A stretch of DNA of 37,260 nt from Plebeiibacterium sediminum (lineage in GTDB: Bacteria; Bacteroidota; Bacteroidia; Bacteroidales; Marinilabiliaceae). The DNA lies in the NCBI RefSeq assembly GCF_026013605.1, contig NZ_JAPDPJ010000059.1, forward strand, positions 1 through 37,260, given 5' to 3'. The notes beneath the pieces are model-generated. The model did no database searches, had not been told where the DNA came from, and saw nothing but the letters and a program-made list of their open reading frames with translations. The position numbers and the translations under genes were made by a program. Positions 7,490 through 16,259 of this stretch are shown piece after piece (within the stretch, counting starts at the first letter, position 1; each line of letters opens with the position of its first letter).

Positions 7490-8818
7490 TTAGTTACCGA
7501 TATAATCTCTTACACATCTAAATCCTATATAAGATTTAGCAGAATCTTGATATTCATATGTACGAGTTCCACATTGTAAATAATAACCGATATCTTTCCA
7601 TGACCCACCTCTAATAACTTTACGTTTCATTACGTGAGGATCATCTGGCAATGCATTATATTTATATGTTGGGTTAAAATCGTGAGTGAAACTATAAGCT
7701 GATTCATCAAATGCACTTGATGTCCACTCAGCAACATTACCTGACATATCAAATAAACCAAAATCATTAGGAGCATATGATCCAACTAATAAAGTTGATA
7801 AAGCACCATCATCTCCATAACGACCTCTTAGTGGTTTAAAGTTTGCTAAGAAACAACCTTTATCATTACGTGTATACATCCCTCCCCAAGGATACATTGC
7901 GTTTTCTAAACCACCTCTAGATGCATATTCCCATTCGGCCTCTGTTGGTAAACGATAGTCCATTACCTCAGGTTGACCTTTACTTCTTAAATAATTATTC
8001 ATGAATCTGGATCTCCAGATAGTAAATGCGGTTGCTTGTTTATAAGAAACACCAACAACAGGATACTCATCAAAGCCTGGATGCCAGAAATACTTTTCAG
8101 TCCAAGGTTCATTAAAAGAATAAGTAAAGTCAGCAATCCAACATAAAGTATCAGGATATACATTAACAACATCATCCATAATAAATGCTGAACGATCTCT
8201 AATTACTTCCTCTTCTCCTTTTTGGTTATAAGCAACACCTTCATATTGCTTAGTTTCAAAATTAAAACGATTTGTCTTTTTAGCTGCTTGTTGCATATCC
8301 ACCCATTGATATTCATAATTTAACTTACGCGTATCAATTTCTTTTCTTCGGAAAAATCTTTCATTTTCAGGAAGATACATTTCATCTAATATTTCTGCAT
8401 ATTCCTCATTTTCCCAATCAATCTCCTCATCCCAGTTTAGGAACGGTGGATCTATTTCATTACCATACATATCTTCAGCAATCACAAATTCTTCGAATTG
8501 GTCGCCTAACAATTTGCGAGCAATTGAATCTCTAACCCAATATACAAACTGGCGATATTCTGTATTTGTAATTTCTGTTTCATCCATCCAGAATGAACGT
8601 ACGGACACAGTTTTTGACTGAGCAGTAAGTGACCAAGCGGCATCCTGATCATTAGGTCCCATATTAAAGCTTCCTTGTGGAATAAATAACATTCCATATG
8701 GATCTGGCTCATAAAAGGTACCACGACGTTCAACGCCAATAAGTTCACCGCCGCCGGAATTACTACATCCGCTAAGAATAGTGACTATTATAACACTAAG
8801 AGCTAGTACTTTTTTCAT
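7490..8818 (-). CDS. gldK: Type IX secretion lipoprotein GldK (PorK)
   Basis: GldK/PorK is an outer-membrane-anchored lipoprotein that forms the periplasmic T9SS ring together with GldN. At 442 aa it has a lipoprotein signal ending LSGC (Cys18) followed by SNSGGG. The body has the formylglycine-generating-enzyme/SUMF1 fold: GSFNMG, DETEITNTEYRQFVYW, YRLPTEAEWEYASRGG, FDMSGNVAEWTSS and the final RGGSWKD ... SYIGFRCVRD. In active FGE enzymes two cysteines follow GGS; the first is absent here (Asp/Ile at that place), so the fold is presumably structural, as in other GldK proteins. It lies 43 nt downstream of porP. Confidence 0.96.
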   Translation of the reverse strand: MKKVLALSVIIVTILSGCSNSGGGELIGVERRGTFYEPDPYGMLFIPQGSFNMGPNDQDAAWSLTAQSKTVSVRSFWMDETEITNTEYRQFVYWVRDSIARKLLGDQFEEFVIAEDMYGNEIDPPFLNWDEEIDWENEEYAEILDEMYLPENERFFRRKEIDTRKLNYEYQWVDMQQAAKKTNRFNFETKQYEGVAYNQKGEEEVIRDRSAFIMDDVVNVYPDTLCWIADFTYSFNEPWTEKYFWHPGFDEYPVVGVSYKQATAFTIWRSRFMNNYLRSKGQPEVMDYRLPTEAEWEYASRGGLENAMYPWGGMYTRNDKGCFLANFKPLRGRYGDDGALSTLLVGSYAPNDFGLFDMSGNVAEWTSSAFDESAYSFTHDFNPTYKYNALPDDPHVMKRKVIRGGSWKDIGYYLQCGTRTYEYQDSAKSYIGFRCVRDYIGN

Positions 8819-8861
8819 AATGTTTCAGACTATCGGTATTTTAATTTCTAAACTTTTTCTT

Positions 8862-9809
8862 CTATAAATATCTAACGCTTTTGTAGCGTTTTGTTCGCTT
8901 CTCAAAATTAATATCAAAATTGTAACCTATCATTAATTCATGACTTCCTCCATTGCCTGCTGTTGCAACAGCTGAAGTAGTTACATCATAACTATATCCA
9001 AACCGAACTCCATTCTTCAACTCTATCCCGGCCAATAAAACTATAGCATCTTGTAACCTATAGCTTAATCCGCCCCAAAATCGGTTTTTATATCTCACTA
9101 AAGTATTTACATCTATCTGAAAACTAGCTCCATCTGTTTTATAAAACACAGAAGGTAAAATCTCATATGATGTATCTTCAATTTTATGGTTATACCCACA
9201 TGTTAGGAAAAAGGTTCTACTTATTGTAAAAAAATTTCCATCATTGTAATCTATTTTAGGTTTAGTTAAATGCGACAAAGATGCACCAGCATAGAATTTC
9301 TTTTCTTGATAAAAAACTCCAAAACCTGCATCAAAAGCTGATCCTGTAACTTCTGCATTAGTTAACACAGGATCTTGATCTGCTTTAGTATACACTTCTC
9401 CATCTGGCAGCTTAAACTTTGATCCGTCTAGACTTTGGTTGATTAACCCTAGACTTAATCCTAAACCAATTGTCCCTCTTTTAAGTTCAAACTTTGCTGA
9501 ATAATTTAAAAGCATGGACAAATTTGTAAAGAAACCAACTTCATCATTCACAATGGTCAGCCCTACACCAGAATCCATTCCTAAAAGGTTTAAAGGCATA
9601 TCACCACTAAACACTGTTGTTTGAATTCCATATTCTCCGCTCCACTGATTTCTGTTCAATGCCAGCAAATTTATAGATTCCGAAGAACCTGCATATCCAG
9701 GGTTGACAGCCAGCATGTTAAACATATTTTGACTGAACTGTGGATCGTACTGCGCATTCATATTTGCGGCAATGCAAAATATAACAAAAATCAGAATTCT
9801 CCTAACCAT
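8862..9809 (-). CDS. porP: PorP/SprF-family type IX secretion outer-membrane protein
   Basis: This protein belongs to the PorP/SprF family of outer-membrane beta-barrels. Those in gldKLMN operons are part of the core T9SS; other paralogues attach adhesins to the surface. It has 315 aa with a signal peptide (residues 1 to about 19, ending NAQ). The mature start YDPQFSQNMFNMLAVNPGYAG and the following LLALNRNQW are the family hallmarks, followed by alternating strands ending in GHELMIGYNFDINF-like sequence near residue 300. It is the first gene of the operon porP-gldK-gldL-gldM-gldN, the same order as in Porphyromonas gingivalis. The 186-nt gap to the upstream gene probably holds the operon promoter. 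Confidence 0.94.
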   Translation of the reverse strand: MVRRILIFVIFCIAANMNAQYDPQFSQNMFNMLAVNPGYAGSSESINLLALNRNQWSGEYGIQTTVFSGDMPLNLLGMDSGVGLTIVNDEVGFFTNLSMLLNYSAKFELKRGTIGLGLSLGLINQSLDGSKFKLPDGEVYTKADQDPVLTNAEVTGSAFDAGFGVFYQEKKFYAGASLSHLTKPKIDYNDGNFFTISRTFFLTCGYNHKIEDTSYEILPSVFYKTDGASFQIDVNTLVRYKNRFWGGLSYRLQDAIVLLAGIELKNGVRFGYSYDVTTSAVATAGNGGSHELMIGYNFDINFEKRTKRYKSVRYL

Positions 9810-9995
9810 TTACTTTAGATATAAAAAACTCAAAGAACTCTCATTTTTCTTCTCATTTACAAGTCAATCATTATCAACATATTAAAATTAACCTTGCACT
9901 AATATTTCCGAAAAAAAACTGAATTCGTATACTTTAATTTATTTATAAAGGTTTCGTTTTTATGATTTAAACATGTTATTTTTTTATAAAAGATA

Positions 9996-11156
9996 TTATT
10001 TCATCGCCCCCTTTCGGAAAAACCTCCACCATTTATCAGGGAGGTTACCTTTTTGAGTATCATCATAAACATCTTTACTACAAGATAACAATCTTATTGA
10101 TTCTTTCCAGGGCACTTCTATCCACCATCTGCCATTTACCCTGTTAGTATAGAAACGTATATCTTGATTAAAATTGTGCAAATGAACAACAAATATTTTA
10201 TAATTCTCCGATTCCACACTTGGAACTTCTGTAATCTTTAACGATTCTCCCTCTAACAAATGCCAAATGATCTGAGCACATAACATAGTGCCTTTACGAT
10301 CAATATCTAATGATGGATTATATTCCTGAAGACAAAAAAACTTTAATTTATCACTTAACCCTGAATACCAGGCTATCTGACAAGCCTCATAACCTGTTAG
10401 TCCATTTACGTTAATATTATTATAATAAGGAATATATGAACTTTGTATGGCTCCAACATCAAAACCTACAACATCAGCATCTCTTAGAAATGGTTCTGTA
10501 TATTTTATATTTTCATTTCTAATATCACCCAATCTCACATATTCCCAACACATCTCTCTCATTAATTCATCCTGAGATGACCCAACAAAATACTTTTGAA
10601 CTCCTAATATGTTAAGTTCAAAAATTTGTGACGCAAATTCAGATTTTATATGAGACAAATAAGATTTTGACGAGTACTCTACCTCCTCAACTGCAAAATC
10701 TAACCTTGAATCAATTAAACTTATTGCGATTTCATCATCCACAGTAGTCAGGCTTTGAATTACAGGTAACAAATAATCCTGAGCACCACCCAGAACTACT
10801 ACAAACACCTGATACTTTATAAGTTTACTCCCAACCTCTCTAAGTGCGAAATACCTGTCATCAAGTGTATTTCCTTTTATATTTCCTAAATCAATTATCT
10901 TTAATTCTCTGGTTGTTTTTCTTAACAATCCCAGCTGCGTCCTAATATAGTCTGCAGCTAATTCAACTCCTTTATTGTCCAGAGCATTCTTAGCATCCTC
11001 AATTCCAATAATTGCGACATCATATTTACTTATTTCCTCATCATCCTTACTAAAAAAACCATATTCAATCTGACTACACAGCGCTTCATCTTCCTTCATA
11101 AAAGAAGAAATAAACTGAGGCTTTTTTACAGGTTCTAAGAAATCTTTAATAGTCAC
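9996..11156 (-). CDS. Arginase/formimidoylglutamase-fold protein, metal site degenerate
   Basis: The 386-aa protein has the ureohydrolase (arginase/agmatinase/formiminoglutamase) fold pattern but its metal-binding motifs are altered. The usual GGDH is GGAQD (123-127), DAHxD is DSRLD (149-153), and the DxD of the third motif is FDVG (232-235). Three of the expected Mn ligands are therefore changed (His to Gln, His to Arg, Asp to Gly), so ordinary dinuclear-manganese hydrolysis looks unlikely. It starts with GTG 10 nt after the topA stop and is clearly co-transcribed with it. Such genes are often labelled formimidoylglutamase in Bacteroidota by homology; no other histidine-degradation gene is near, so I would not assign that activity. 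Confidence 0.8.
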   Translation of the reverse strand: MTIKDFLEPVKKPQFISSFMKEDEALCSQIEYGFFSKDDEEISKYDVAIIGIEDAKNALDNKGVELAADYIRTQLGLLRKTTRELKIIDLGNIKGNTLDDRYFALREVGSKLIKYQVFVVVLGGAQDYLLPVIQSLTTVDDEIAISLIDSRLDFAVEEVEYSSKSYLSHIKSEFASQIFELNILGVQKYFVGSSQDELMREMCWEYVRLGDIRNENIKYTEPFLRDADVVGFDVGAIQSSYIPYYNNINVNGLTGYEACQIAWYSGLSDKLKFFCLQEYNPSLDIDRKGTMLCAQIIWHLLEGESLKITEVPSVESENYKIFVVHLHNFNQDIRFYTNRVNGRWWIEVPWKESIRLLSCSKDVYDDTQKGNLPDKWWRFFRKGAMK

Positions 11157-11166
11157 AATTCAATTA

Positions 11167-13584
11167 TTATTTTTTGGTGCTTTTTGCCTTTGTTGACTTA
11201 GCTGTTTTTGTTTTAGTTGATTTTGCTGCCGCTTTCTTTTTTGTCGTCTTACTTCCCCCCTCTTTCATCAACTTTTGACAATCATCAAAGGTTAACTTTT
11301 TAGGATCTGTATCTTTAGGTATTTTATAATTTTTCTTTTGATATGAGATATATGGTCCCCATCTTCCATTCAGGATTTGCAGATCAGCATCTTCATCAAA
11401 ACTCTTAATAAACTTCTCTTTATCGGCCTTTCTTTTTTCCTCAATTAATTCAATTGCTCTATCCAATTCAATTGACAAAGGATCATCTATTCCTTTTTTA
11501 AGGGATACAAACTTAGCATCGTGACGAACATATGGACCAAAACGTCCAATTCCTACAACTACTTTCTTGTTCTCATACAATCCCAAGTCTCTTGGAAGAT
11601 CAAACAACTTCAATGCCTCGTCGAGCGTTATTGTTTCTAGATGCTGTCCTTTTTGCAAGGATGCAAATTTTGGTTTCTCTACTTCATTATCTTCACTACT
11701 CTCACCTAACTGAGCCATAGGACCATAACGCCCAATCTTAACAATCACAGGCTTCCCTGTTTTAGGATCTTCTCCTAAAATTCGCTCACCGGTATTCCTT
11801 TCTGAATTCTCTAAAGTATCCTCTACTTGTTTATGAAAACTCTTATAAAAGGAATCAATTGCATCATTCCATACAATTTTTCCTAATGAGATTTCATCAA
11901 ACTCCATTTCAACCTTGGCGGTAAAATCATAACTTACAATATTTGGAAAATATTTCATAAGAAAATCATTAACAACCATTCCTATATCCGTTGGAAATAA
12001 TTTATTTCTCTCTGCACCGGTAATCTCAGTCTTGATTTCAGAAACTAACTCCTTACCTTTTAACATGAGATAATGATAATCTCTTTCTTTTCCTTCTCGC
12101 TCCTCCTTTACAACATACCCTCTATTTTGAACTGTAGAAATAGTTGGTGCATAAGTTGAAGGTCGACCGATACCAAGATCCTCTAATTTTTTAACCAGAG
12201 AAGCTTCTGAATATCTTGGAGGTTTTTGGCTCCATCTTTCTCTTGCCTCGATCATATCAACATCAAGAGCATCACCCACAGTCATCGGAGGTAATAATCC
12301 ACTATCCTCTTCTACCTCATGATCACCTTCATTTTCTGAAGATTGAATATATACTTTTAAGAAACCATCAAATTTGATTACTTCACCTGTTGCTACAAAA
12401 TTTTCCTGAATTCCTTCTGCAGCTATATTTATCGTTGTTTTTTCCAACTCCGCATCACTCATTTGTGATGCTATGGTTCTTTTCCAAATCAATTCATACA
12501 ACTTCTGTTCCTGCTGTGTTCCCGAAACAGTTGGTTGATCCATATATGCAGGACGAATGGCTTCGTGAGCTTCCTGAGCACCCTTACTTTTAGTCTGATA
12601 CTTCCTAATTTTTAAGTACTTTTCGCCCATTTCCCCATTAATTTGATCTGCTGCCATTTTTAAGGCTGCATCTGCTAAATTAACCGAGTCGGTACGCATG
12701 TATGTAATCTTACCAGCTTCGTACAACTTTTGAGCTACAGACATGGTCTGAGAAACAGAAAAACCTAACTTTCTACTTGCTTCCTGCTGTAATGTTGAAG
12801 TTGTAAAAGGTGCAGCTGGGGATTTTTTAAGCGGCTTTTTAGTCACTGCAGAAACAGACCATCGGGCATCTTTACACTGCTCCAAAAAGCTCTTTGTTTC
12901 CTCCAATGTTTTAAAACGCTTGGACAGTTCTGCTTTCATTTCAGAAACTTTACCATCTTTATCTTTCACGATAAAAACAGCTGTTACACGATAAGTGGAC
13001 TCTGCTTTGAAATCAAAAATTTCTCGTTCTCGTTCTACTATCAGGCGCACAGTAACAGACTGAACTCGGCCTGCTGACAAGGAAGGTTTAACTTTCTTCC
13101 ACAATACCGGGGACAATTCAAAACCTACTAATCGATCTAAAACACGCCTGGCTTGCTGCGCATTTACCAAATCAATATTTATATCTCTGGGATTTTCAAC
13201 CGCATTTAAAATAGCAGGTTTAGTAATCTCATGAAAAACAATTCTTTTAGTATTTTCCGGCGACAAACCTAATTCATCATATAAGTGCCACGCAATGGCC
13301 TCCCCTTCGCGGTCCTCATCGGAAGCGAGCCATACAGTTTTGACTTCCTTAGATAATTTCTTTAATTCTTTTACTACCTCCTTTTTGTCATCGGAAACGA
13401 TATAATGAGGTAAATAATTATTATCTATATCAATCCCAAAATCTTTTTTTGCCAAATCCCTAATATGACCATAGCTTGACTTAACCAAAAAATCCTTACC
13501 CAGGAATTTTTCAATTGTCTTTGCTTTGGCCGGGGACTCTACAATAACAAGATTACCTTCACTTGCTGCGCTCTTTTTTGCCAT
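11167..13584 (-). CDS. topA: DNA topoisomerase I
   Basis: TopA is a type IA topoisomerase that relaxes negative supercoils. The 805-aa protein has the TOPRIM domain first (LVIVESPAKAKTIEKFLG at about 12-29 with Glu16; ASDEDREGEA at 87-96 with Asp89, Asp91 and Glu93). The catalytic tyrosine is Tyr295 in TYMRTDS. Further motifs are AHEAIRP near residue 340 and GRPSTYAP near 475. Three C-terminal glycine-rich repeats (about 605-760, each with a GRFGPY/GRWGPY-type core) replace the zinc fingers of enteric TopA, and a Lys/Thr/Ala-rich tail ends the protein, probably aiding DNA binding. It is divergent from the PBP gene at 13861 and precedes the arginase-fold gene by 10 nt. Confidence 0.97.
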   Translation of the reverse strand: MAKKSAASEGNLVIVESPAKAKTIEKFLGKDFLVKSSYGHIRDLAKKDFGIDIDNNYLPHYIVSDDKKEVVKELKKLSKEVKTVWLASDEDREGEAIAWHLYDELGLSPENTKRIVFHEITKPAILNAVENPRDINIDLVNAQQARRVLDRLVGFELSPVLWKKVKPSLSAGRVQSVTVRLIVEREREIFDFKAESTYRVTAVFIVKDKDGKVSEMKAELSKRFKTLEETKSFLEQCKDARWSVSAVTKKPLKKSPAAPFTTSTLQQEASRKLGFSVSQTMSVAQKLYEAGKITYMRTDSVNLADAALKMAADQINGEMGEKYLKIRKYQTKSKGAQEAHEAIRPAYMDQPTVSGTQQEQKLYELIWKRTIASQMSDAELEKTTINIAAEGIQENFVATGEVIKFDGFLKVYIQSSENEGDHEVEEDSGLLPPMTVGDALDVDMIEARERWSQKPPRYSEASLVKKLEDLGIGRPSTYAPTISTVQNRGYVVKEEREGKERDYHYLMLKGKELVSEIKTEITGAERNKLFPTDIGMVVNDFLMKYFPNIVSYDFTAKVEMEFDEISLGKIVWNDAIDSFYKSFHKQVEDTLENSERNTGERILGEDPKTGKPVIVKIGRYGPMAQLGESSEDNEVEKPKFASLQKGQHLETITLDEALKLFDLPRDLGLYENKKVVVGIGRFGPYVRHDAKFVSLKKGIDDPLSIELDRAIELIEEKRKADKEKFIKSFDEDADLQILNGRWGPYISYQKKNYKIPKDTDPKKLTFDDCQKLMKEGGSKTTKKKAAAKSTKTKTAKSTKAKSTKK

Positions 13585-13816
13585 CTCAAATCTATATTTG
13601 ACCCTTTTTTGTAATACAACTTATTAAGATTGCACTAAAGGGATAAAAAATTCGTTATTTTCATTAAAGGCGTCAAATTTAAAAAATTATCGCACAATAC
13701 TAAATCAATTGCTTCAAGATTTACATTAAGCAATAAAGTACTGCATTTAATAATACATTCAAATTGACTAATTTGAATTAAATACTTACATCCAAACTTT
13801 AATTTTATAATAATAA

Positions 13817-13837
13817 CGTAAAAATGCTAATTTTACG
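13817..13837. repeat. Perfect 7-bp inverted repeat upstream of ponA
   Basis: CGTAAAA (13817-13823) and TTTTACG (13831-13837) flank a 7-nt centre. The centre-to-centre spacing (14 nt) and position about 25-45 nt before the PBP start fit an operator or a small 5'-leader hairpin. The right half overlaps TAATTTTA, which resembles the phylum's minus-7 box, but I see no matching upstream box. Confidence 0.35.
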
Positions 13838-13860
13838 GCAAAATTTCAACATTACAACTT

Positions 13861-16221
13861 ATGTCTACAAATAATCCTAAAATAAAAAAAGTACTTTATT
13901 GGTTTTGGGGAATCGTAACAACTGCTTTTATCTTGGTTTTTTTACTTTTCTTTTTAATTGCTCGGGGCCTTCTTGGTGTCATGCCTTCATTTGAAGAACT
14001 TGAAAATCCAAAAAACAGCATTGCAACGGAGATTATTTCAGAAGATGGAAAAGTTTTAGGAAACTTTGCTATCGAAAACAGGACTTTTATTGAATACGAT
14101 CAGCTATCTCCTTATCTTGTAAATGCACTTGTAGCTACTGAGGATGTGAGATTTTATGATCACTCAGGGATAGACCCAAGAGGATTACTACGGGTTTTTG
14201 TCAGAACCGTGATTATGGGCGACAAAGGTTCAGGAGGAGGAAGTACAATCACCCAGCAGTTAGCTAAATTATTATTTCATGATCCGGCAAAAAATATTTG
14301 GGAACGCGGATTACAAAAACTTAACGAATGGGTTATTTCAGTAAAGCTTGAAAAAAGCTACACTAAGAACGAAATACTTACGATGTACTTAAATAAAGTA
14401 GGTTACATATATGACGCCTACGGAATAAAATCTGCTGCTAAAACTTTTTTCAATACATCAACCGACACGATTAAAATTGAAGAGGCTGCTACTTTAATCG
14501 GAATGTTGAAAAATCCTGCTCTATTTAATCCGGTAAGAAGAAAAGACACTACCGAATTCAGAAGAAATGTGGTTTTAAATCAAATGAGAAAAGCTCAATA
14601 TATTACTGATGCAGACTATGACTCATTAAAGAATATTCCATTAACTCTTAAATTTAACAGACGCGACCATAAAGAAGGTGTTGCTCCATATTTAAGAGAA
14701 CACTTAAGACTTACTCTTAATGCTCAAAAACCCGAAAGAGATAATTACCCTTCATGGCTTCAGGATAAATTTGTTGCAGACAGTATTGAATGGGAAAACA
14801 ATCCTGCATATGGTTTTATAAATAAAAACCTTAAACCAGATGGCACACATTACAATGTATACAGAGATGGACTGAAAATATTTACTACCGTAAATTACAA
14901 GATGCAGGTTTATGCAGAAGAAGCTGTAAAAGAACATTTATCGAATAATTTACAAAAAGCATTTTTCAGAGAAAAAAAGGGCAGAACACGAGCTCCTTTT
15001 ACCAGCAAACTATCTGAAGAACAATACGAATCAATAATCAACAGAGCCATTAAAAACTCTGAAAGATATCGTATTCTGAAAAAAGAAGGATTATCAATGG
15101 ATTCTATCATGCATTCCTTCAATACTCCAACAGATATGCAAGTATTTACCTGGGAAGGAGAAAAAGATACTGTTCTTACACCTCTGGATTCTATAAAACA
15201 CTTTAAGTTTTACTTAAGAGCCAGTTTATTTTCTATTGACCCATCTAATGGCTATGTAAAAGCTTATGTTGGAGGACCAAATTTTAAATACTTTATGTAC
15301 GACATGGCTACTCAAGGTAAAAGACAAGTTGGTTCAACAATAAAGCCACTTATCTATACGCTTGCCATGCAGGAAGGCCATACACCTTGTGATTTGGTTC
15401 CTAATATTCCTCAAACATTTGTTTTACCAGATGGAAAAACATGGACTCCAAATGATGATGGAAAAAACAGGAAAGGAGAAATGGTAACCCTAAAATGGGG
15501 ATTAGCCAATTCAAACAACAACATATCAGCCTGGGTTATGAAACAATACAACCCAGAGGCAGTAAGACATATGATTCATGAGCTTGGGATTAAAAGTCCA
15601 ATGCCTGCGGTTCCTTCATTATGCCTAGGTATTCCTGACTTTTCTCTACAAGAAATGGTCAGTGCTTATTGTACCTATGCCAACAAAGGTGTTCACATTG
15701 AACCGATGATGGTAACACGTATTCAGGATCGATTTGGAAATGTAATTGCACAATTCACTCCTAATAAAAAAGAAGTGATTAGTGAGCAAACAGCTTACTT
15801 AATGCTAAACTTATTGCAAGGAGTAGTAAATCAAGGTACGGCAGTAAGACTTCGCTACACTTATAACTTTACCGGACAAATTGGAGGTAAAACAGGAACT
15901 ACTCAAAATCAATCTGACGGATGGTTTATTGGAGTAACCCCTAACCTTGTTTCAGGAGTTTGGGTTGGTGGTGAAGACAGAGATATTCACTTTGATGGCA
16001 TCCACTTAGGACAAGGTGCAAATATGGCATTACCGATTTGGGCTTTATACATGAAAAATGTTTACGAAGATGAATCCATACCTGTTACTCAGGAAGATAT
16101 TTTTGAAGAACCAATAAATTTCAATTTAAATATTGATTGCGATGGTGACAATAAGCCACAGAACAAAGATTCTAACAAAGAAATAAAATATAACAATGGA
16201 GATGAATCAGAGTTCTTTTAG
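13861..16221 (+). CDS. ponA: Class A penicillin-binding protein 1A (bifunctional peptidoglycan synthase)
   Basis: This inner-membrane enzyme polymerises lipid II and cross-links the glycan strands. The 786 residues contain one N-terminal membrane helix (about 11-39), a GT51 glycosyltransferase domain with the catalytic Glu94 in ATEDVRFYDHSG and the GGSTITQQLAK motif (126-136), and a transpeptidase domain with active Ser492 and Lys495 (STIK), SNN (551-553) and KTG (677-679). An extra segment of about 90 residues lies between the two domains (350-450). It stands alone on the plus strand, divergent from topA. The protein ends with an acidic, Asn-rich tail, and a hairpin overlaps the stop codon. 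Confidence 0.96.
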   Translation: MSTNNPKIKKVLYWFWGIVTTAFILVFLLFFLIARGLLGVMPSFEELENPKNSIATEIISEDGKVLGNFAIENRTFIEYDQLSPYLVNALVATEDVRFYDHSGIDPRGLLRVFVRTVIMGDKGSGGGSTITQQLAKLLFHDPAKNIWERGLQKLNEWVISVKLEKSYTKNEILTMYLNKVGYIYDAYGIKSAAKTFFNTSTDTIKIEEAATLIGMLKNPALFNPVRRKDTTEFRRNVVLNQMRKAQYITDADYDSLKNIPLTLKFNRRDHKEGVAPYLREHLRLTLNAQKPERDNYPSWLQDKFVADSIEWENNPAYGFINKNLKPDGTHYNVYRDGLKIFTTVNYKMQVYAEEAVKEHLSNNLQKAFFREKKGRTRAPFTSKLSEEQYESIINRAIKNSERYRILKKEGLSMDSIMHSFNTPTDMQVFTWEGEKDTVLTPLDSIKHFKFYLRASLFSIDPSNGYVKAYVGGPNFKYFMYDMATQGKRQVGSTIKPLIYTLAMQEGHTPCDLVPNIPQTFVLPDGKTWTPNDDGKNRKGEMVTLKWGLANSNNNISAWVMKQYNPEAVRHMIHELGIKSPMPAVPSLCLGIPDFSLQEMVSAYCTYANKGVHIEPMMVTRIQDRFGNVIAQFTPNKKEVISEQTAYLMLNLLQGVVNQGTAVRLRYTYNFTGQIGGKTGTTQNQSDGWFIGVTPNLVSGVWVGGEDRDIHFDGIHLGQGANMALPIWALYMKNVYEDESIPVTQEDIFEEPINFNLNIDCDGDNKPQNKDSNKEIKYNNGDESEFF

Positions 16222-16231
16222 AACTCTTCTT
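16209..16231 (+). terminator. Possible weak terminator hairpin overlapping the ponA stop
   Basis: AGAGTTC (16209-16215) and GAACTCT (16221-16227) pair around a 5-nt loop, followed by TCTTTA, a poor U-tract. The hairpin includes the TAG stop. It could end ponA transcription inefficiently before the convergent radA gene. Confidence 0.35.
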
Positions 16232-16259
16232 TAAATACCTAAAAATCAACAGGAGGTCT

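Noticed and set aside
13587-13600. CAAATCTATATTTG as a promoter for topA or ponA
   Set aside because: It contains TAnnTTTG in both directions, but on the minus strand it lies only 3 nt from the topA start and on the plus strand 260 nt from ponA, and neither direction has a TTTG at the right distance.
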